Made by a program: the position numbers and the translations under genes
Shown: positions 61,260 to 64,000 of the stretch, in pieces
Numbering within the stretch: the first letter of the stretch is position 1
How the letters are laid out: the number at the start of each line of letters is the position of its first letter
Source: Rhizobium sp. ZPR4
Lineage (GTDB): Bacteria > Pseudomonadota > Alphaproteobacteria > Rhizobiales > Rhizobiaceae
Assembly (NCBI RefSeq): GCF_040215725.1
Contig: NZ_CP157968.1
Span: 868,001 to 932,000, forward strand
Direction of reading: 5' to 3'
DNA: 64,000 nt
Notes under the pieces: generated by a model
Told to the model about the DNA's origin: nothing
Databases searched by the model: none
The model's input: the letters and a program-made list of their open reading frames with translations, nothing else

Positions 61260-61848
61260 TTCTGAAGGGAAGCGGGCGGTTCAATCCCATTGCCTGCAGT
61301 CAGTTGTCGATGAGTCAGACCTGCGACGCCTGCACCATCAAAAAGCAGCTTCTGGGATGCCAATCGACCCAGGAGTTTTGTCGATTCTATGCGTTGCTGC
61401 CGTTGCATCATTGGCACAGGTGAATTGCGCCCGGCATCAAGCTCCGGATGACGCTATTTGGCAACGATCTCACTGAGACCGGCGTCATTTCCGGAACGAC
61501 GGCCATGGTGCTTGACCGCATCGTCGATCCTCCGACAATCTCGCAATACAGCATCTTCTGGACAACCGGCTTGCCTGCATGGTGCGAGCCGATCATCCCG
61601 AAATTGGAGACCATATACCGTAGTCGCCGGCGCGGCTGTTGTTATCGGGGAGGAGGGCGTAGGGGTCGACGGTTCTGATCCCTTCAAGAGCAAAAAATAA
61701 AATATACCGCTTTCGTGGGCGCAATGGACTAGGAGTCGAAAGTTCGGGTACCTCTACGTAGCTTTTGGGAGACGGGATCATTCTACCTCTCCTCACTTGG
61801 ACAGGCGTCTAATGAGGAGAGGGAATCCTGGCTGCGAAAAGGCCGCAG
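61260..61848. other. Gene-free stretch
   Basis: No gene can be supported across 589 bases. Several short overlapping frames on both strands lack ribosome sites and do not resemble known proteins. The sequence becomes more AT-rich near 61690-61710. Confidence 0.5.
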
Positions 61849-62247
61849 CTACTGACAGGCAGTCAAGCCGCCCGGGTTCTGAATTGCTGCGAAACCGACG
61901 GTGTTGATGGTGGCATCGTTGCGAGCGATGAAGCAATAGTCGTCGTTCGCATGTGGCGCGGCAACGATGCATGAGTTGGATCCTGCCGGAATAACATATG
62001 TGTCCAGGTTATTGATCGCAAAAACCGAAGCTGTCCCGGTGGGATGTGGTACGGGCTGTTTGGTGAACAGGATCGCGTTCTGCGGTGGTACGACTGCAAT
62101 AGGCTGGTGGTTTCGGCAATCGGATGAAAAGGCCAGTTGTGCCGAGGCCGGCACAGTCGTTGCCAGCATGGAGATGGCACTCAGTGCCAGCCCGATAATC
62201 AGCTTGCGGTCCCGCCTGGTGGGCTTCGATTGGGAATGGGTCGACAT
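61849..62247 (-). CDS. Small exported protein of unknown function
   Basis: A 132-residue protein. After a charged start (MSTHSQSKPTRRDRKLIIGL) comes a hydrophobic signal cut near PASAQ. The mature part of about 90 residues is rich in Asn, Pro and Ala and has four cysteines (FSSDCRNHQP, GSNSCIVAA, DDYCFIA and the penultimate residue), enough for two disulfide bridges. I do not recognise the family. It is on the same strand as, and follows, the two tandem paralogues, so the three may act together at the cell surface. Confidence 0.65.
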   Translation of the reverse strand: MSTHSQSKPTRRDRKLIIGLALSAISMLATTVPASAQLAFSSDCRNHQPIAVVPPQNAILFTKQPVPHPTGTASVFAINNLDTYVIPAGSNSCIVAAPHANDDYCFIARNDATINTVGFAAIQNPGGLTACQ

Positions 62248-62319
62248 ATCTATGTTCCTTTGTGGTTTGAGAGTTTGATGGGTTGTTCAAGCTTCAAGGT
62301 TAGATTGGATCTTCTGGGT

Positions 62320-63039
62320 CTATGATCCTCCTGTGGTTGAAAACGTTCCGTTTGAATTGTAGGTGGCGATAATCGTGGCAAAGCCGGTCGTGAAATCGCA
62401 GCGCGCCGAGTTGCTTTCGTCATAGGTCAGGAGGCTCCCGACCGGCTGATAGCCCGTCTTTACGAAAAAGATCTGTGTCGGCGAGCAACTCATCGTGGCG
62501 TTGGGTACGGGCGCCACGAAGCTTGAGAGGATAACGGCCTGGTTAGTGTTCACCGCAGCGACGCCGCTGAAGAGCGCGGGAAGCGGTGCCGGCGTATAGG
62601 GCGGCACGTTGATCGCAAATGCTCCAACCGGGATCCCCGATTGATAGATAGGCGCTGACAGCCCCAGCGGACTGAGTGTCAATTCCGTAAAATTTGTCGG
62701 CGGATTGCTGCCGGTGCCGGTCGTGAGCGAGATTGCTTGTTTCGTCGTCGCGTTGCTGACCAAGAGCCGCGAAGTTCCGGACGAGACCGACGCGGTAGAC
62801 AGCGATGGCGGCGGTGGCGGCGCCGCGGTGCTGATAGCGCCCGCGTAGATCTGTTTGTCCAGGCCGAAGACTATCTGTGCGCCAGAGCTGACGTAGTTGC
62901 CGACATTTTGGCAGCCGAGACTGCAGCAGTAGATGGTGCTGGTAGATGGTCCGAAGGTCGCCCTTTTCTGGAAGACATAGAAATACTGCGCAGTCTGCGA
63001 GAGATTCTGAACGATGATTTGATAGGACAAACTGTTCAT
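62320..63039 (-). CDS. Unknown protein, second of a tandem paralogue pair
   Basis: A 239-residue protein without a signal peptide or membrane helix. It starts MNSLSYQIIVQNLSQTAQYF and shares with its upstream neighbour the blocks YVFQKRA, VGNYVSSGA, QIYAGA, LTLSPLGLSAPI, VGAFAIN and a C-terminal DFTTGFATIIATYNSNGTFS. A proline-rich patch (APPPPPSLS) lies near residue 75. It has cysteine pairs (CCSLGC) its neighbour lacks. The composition suggests a beta-sandwich, such as a lectin-like or surface protein. Family unknown to me. Confidence 0.72.
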   Translation of the reverse strand: MNSLSYQIIVQNLSQTAQYFYVFQKRATFGPSTSTIYCCSLGCQNVGNYVSSGAQIVFGLDKQIYAGAISTAAPPPPPSLSTASVSSGTSRLLVSNATTKQAISLTTGTGSNPPTNFTELTLSPLGLSAPIYQSGIPVGAFAINVPPYTPAPLPALFSGVAAVNTNQAVILSSFVAPVPNATMSCSPTQIFFVKTGYQPVGSLLTYDESNSARCDFTTGFATIIATYNSNGTFSTTGGS

Positions 63040-63188
63040 GGTGTTCTGACAATCCCGTTCAAGATTCAGGCCCGTCGGGGTGAGGCTGTCCACCGCCTTT
63101 GCCGGCGGCGGACATCAGGTGGCGCGTGCCGGGCACACGCGGGTGAGGGTGAGGAGGTGCGTTTTTCACCCGCGTGTCCGCAGTCGGC

Positions 63189-63857
63189 CTATTGCAGCTG
63201 CGTGCTCCAGTTGCCGTTAGCCTGCAAGCTGACGTTGCAGATGGTGTAGCCGCCTGTGAAGTCGGAGAGCGCGGCATTCACACTCGACTGCGAGAAGTTC
63301 ATGACGTTGCCCGGAGTGTAGGTACCAGTCTGAACGAAGTATTTGAGGATCGGCTGGCAATCGATGTTGTTCATCGGGTTTGCCTGCACGAAGTTGGACA
63401 GCACGATGCCGCCATTGACGGCGATCGCCGAGCCGACATTGTAGTAGGGAGGCGAGGTGAAGCTCGGCGTCGTGATACGGAAGGCGCCTGGCTGGACGCC
63501 CTGGCCGTTGACCGGTGCGGAAAGACCCAGCGGCGATACCGTTGCGGTCGTCCAATCGTTCGGAGACCCGCCGCCCGCACTCGGGGCAAGGTCGATGGCA
63601 CGACTGGCGGAGGCAAAGCCCGAGGACGATCCGATCTGCGGCGGCGTGTTCGCCTGCTGGATGCCGGCATAATATTGCAGATTGACCTGGAAGGTCAGGA
63701 TTGCGCCGGTTGCATCATAGTTGCCGAGAGATTGCGAAAAGAGGCTGTTTGAATAAACCTGTCCGCCGCCGGTATAGATGGCCGGCTGCTGGAAAAAGTA
63801 GAAGCTCTGTGTCTGCGGCTGGTAATTCTTCACGTTGATGGTCAGCAATGTAGACAT
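63189..63857 (-). CDS. Unknown protein, first of a tandem paralogue pair
   Basis: A 222-residue protein, rich in Gln, Asn, Ser and Gly, with no visible signal peptide. It opens MSTLLTINVKNYQPQTQSFY and carries FFQQPAIY, SLGNYDATGAI, YYAGIQ, ATVSPLGLSAPV, PGAFRIT and DFTGGYTICNVSLQANG, each matched in the downstream paralogue. AAGGA lies ten bases before the ATG. Low complexity and many polar residues suggest a beta-sheet surface or structural protein. I do not recognise the family; export, if any, would need a non-classical route. Confidence 0.72.
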   Translation of the reverse strand: MSTLLTINVKNYQPQTQSFYFFQQPAIYTGGGQVYSNSLFSQSLGNYDATGAILTFQVNLQYYAGIQQANTPPQIGSSSGFASASRAIDLAPSAGGGSPNDWTTATVSPLGLSAPVNGQGVQPGAFRITTPSFTSPPYYNVGSAIAVNGGIVLSNFVQANPMNNIDCQPILKYFVQTGTYTPGNVMNFSQSSVNAALSDFTGGYTICNVSLQANGNWSTQLQ

Positions 63858-63960
63858 GGTCAACAATCCTTTTGCGTTGAGAGTGAAGCACAGGGTCTCT
63901 CCCGCGGCTGAAGCTCAAGGAGCTTGCCGCCCGATCATTCGGTGCTCTGTTTGAAACCCT

Positions 63961-63994
63961 GATTAGAAATATCTAATATAATTTACTTCTAATC
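63961..63994. promoter_or_regulatory. Inverted repeat upstream of the paralogue pair
   Basis: GATTAGAA and TTCTAATC form a perfect eight-base inverted repeat with an AT-rich 18-base centre, about 105 bases before the first paralogue. It looks like a regulator site or promoter dyad. Confidence 0.45.
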
Positions 63995-64000
63995 AACCTG

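Noticed and set aside
61408..61796. Several short frames on both strands
   Set aside because: They overlap one another in different frames and lack ribosome sites, so none can be preferred.
1..64000. CRISPR arrays, tRNA or rRNA genes, replication origins, intact insertion sequences
   Set aside because: I looked for regularly spaced repeats, tRNA-like cloverleaf ends, rRNA signatures, repABC genes and transposase genes with terminal repeats, and found none that could be supported.

Overview
This 64 kb window reads as alphaproteobacterial DNA from the order Rhizobiales, most like Rhizobium or Agrobacterium. It is GC-rich and densely coded. It carries many ABC importers, GntR, MarR, AraC and RpiR regulators, Tat-exported solute-binding proteins, a BTLCP-type transglutaminase-like protein, and an ECF sigma factor paired with a DUF1109/NrsF anti-sigma. 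I see no rRNA, tRNA, CRISPR array, intact insertion sequence or replication gene. The content is accessory and catabolic, as on a rhizobial chromid, megaplasmid or variable chromosomal region.

Layout. 1-2.7 kb: a beta-mannosidase (cut by the left edge) and a GntR repressor, divergent from a mannonate dehydratase. 2.9-5.6 kb: a PAS-PAS-GGDEF-EAL cyclic-di-GMP protein and a VOC-fold protein. 5.65-11.5 kb: a kynurenine island, namely an arylformamidase-like hydrolase, kynureninase, a three-part ABC importer and a divergent GntR regulator. 11.6-13.2 kb: a scarred stretch with a small unknown gene, a DinB-like gene, and two decayed copies of the same tyrosine-recombinase C-terminus. 13.2-17.0 kb: a periplasmic molybdopterin oxidoreductase with its cytochrome b, a small exported protein, and an ECF sigma/NrsF pair. 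Two divergent promoters with the same core, TGTAAC-N16-CGAAT, lie between the exported-protein gene and the sigma gene. 17.2-20.2 kb: an epimerase, an exported unknown protein, a broken NTF2-like gene and a possible transposase scrap.

The centrepiece is 20.2-41.2 kb, a nearly complete route for lignin-derived phenylpropanoids. Coniferyl-alcohol-dehydrogenase-like SDRs (two copies) and aldehyde dehydrogenases (three copies) would give ferulate. An ADP-forming feruloyl-CoA synthetase and a feruloyl-CoA hydratase/lyase would give vanillin. A vanillin dehydrogenase and the VanA/VanB demethylase would give protocatechuate. A LIV-type ABC importer sits in the first operon. Control appears to be split among AraC, MarR (FerR/CouR-like), GntR (VanR-like) and a sigma54 activator of the XylR/DmpR/MopR class. 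That activator keeps the phenol-pocket His/Trp pair and the zinc ligands of MopR at identical spacing. A textbook -24/-12 promoter stands in front of the ALDH/SDR operon beside it.

The right side holds decayed ihfB-like and membrane-protein fragments (41.3-42.1 kb), a histidine kinase/response-regulator pair facing a second response regulator and an RND efflux pump (42.3-49.5 kb), an RpiR regulator with an Fe3+/AfuABC-type importer (49.8-54.5 kb), and a Kup potassium transporter. After these come a BTLCP protein, a lipid-linked sugar module (GT39, GT2, ChbG/HpnK), and three small unknown proteins, two of which are tandem paralogues. Gene starts were chosen by ribosome-binding site and family length; functions come from motif recognition by eye, not from searches.
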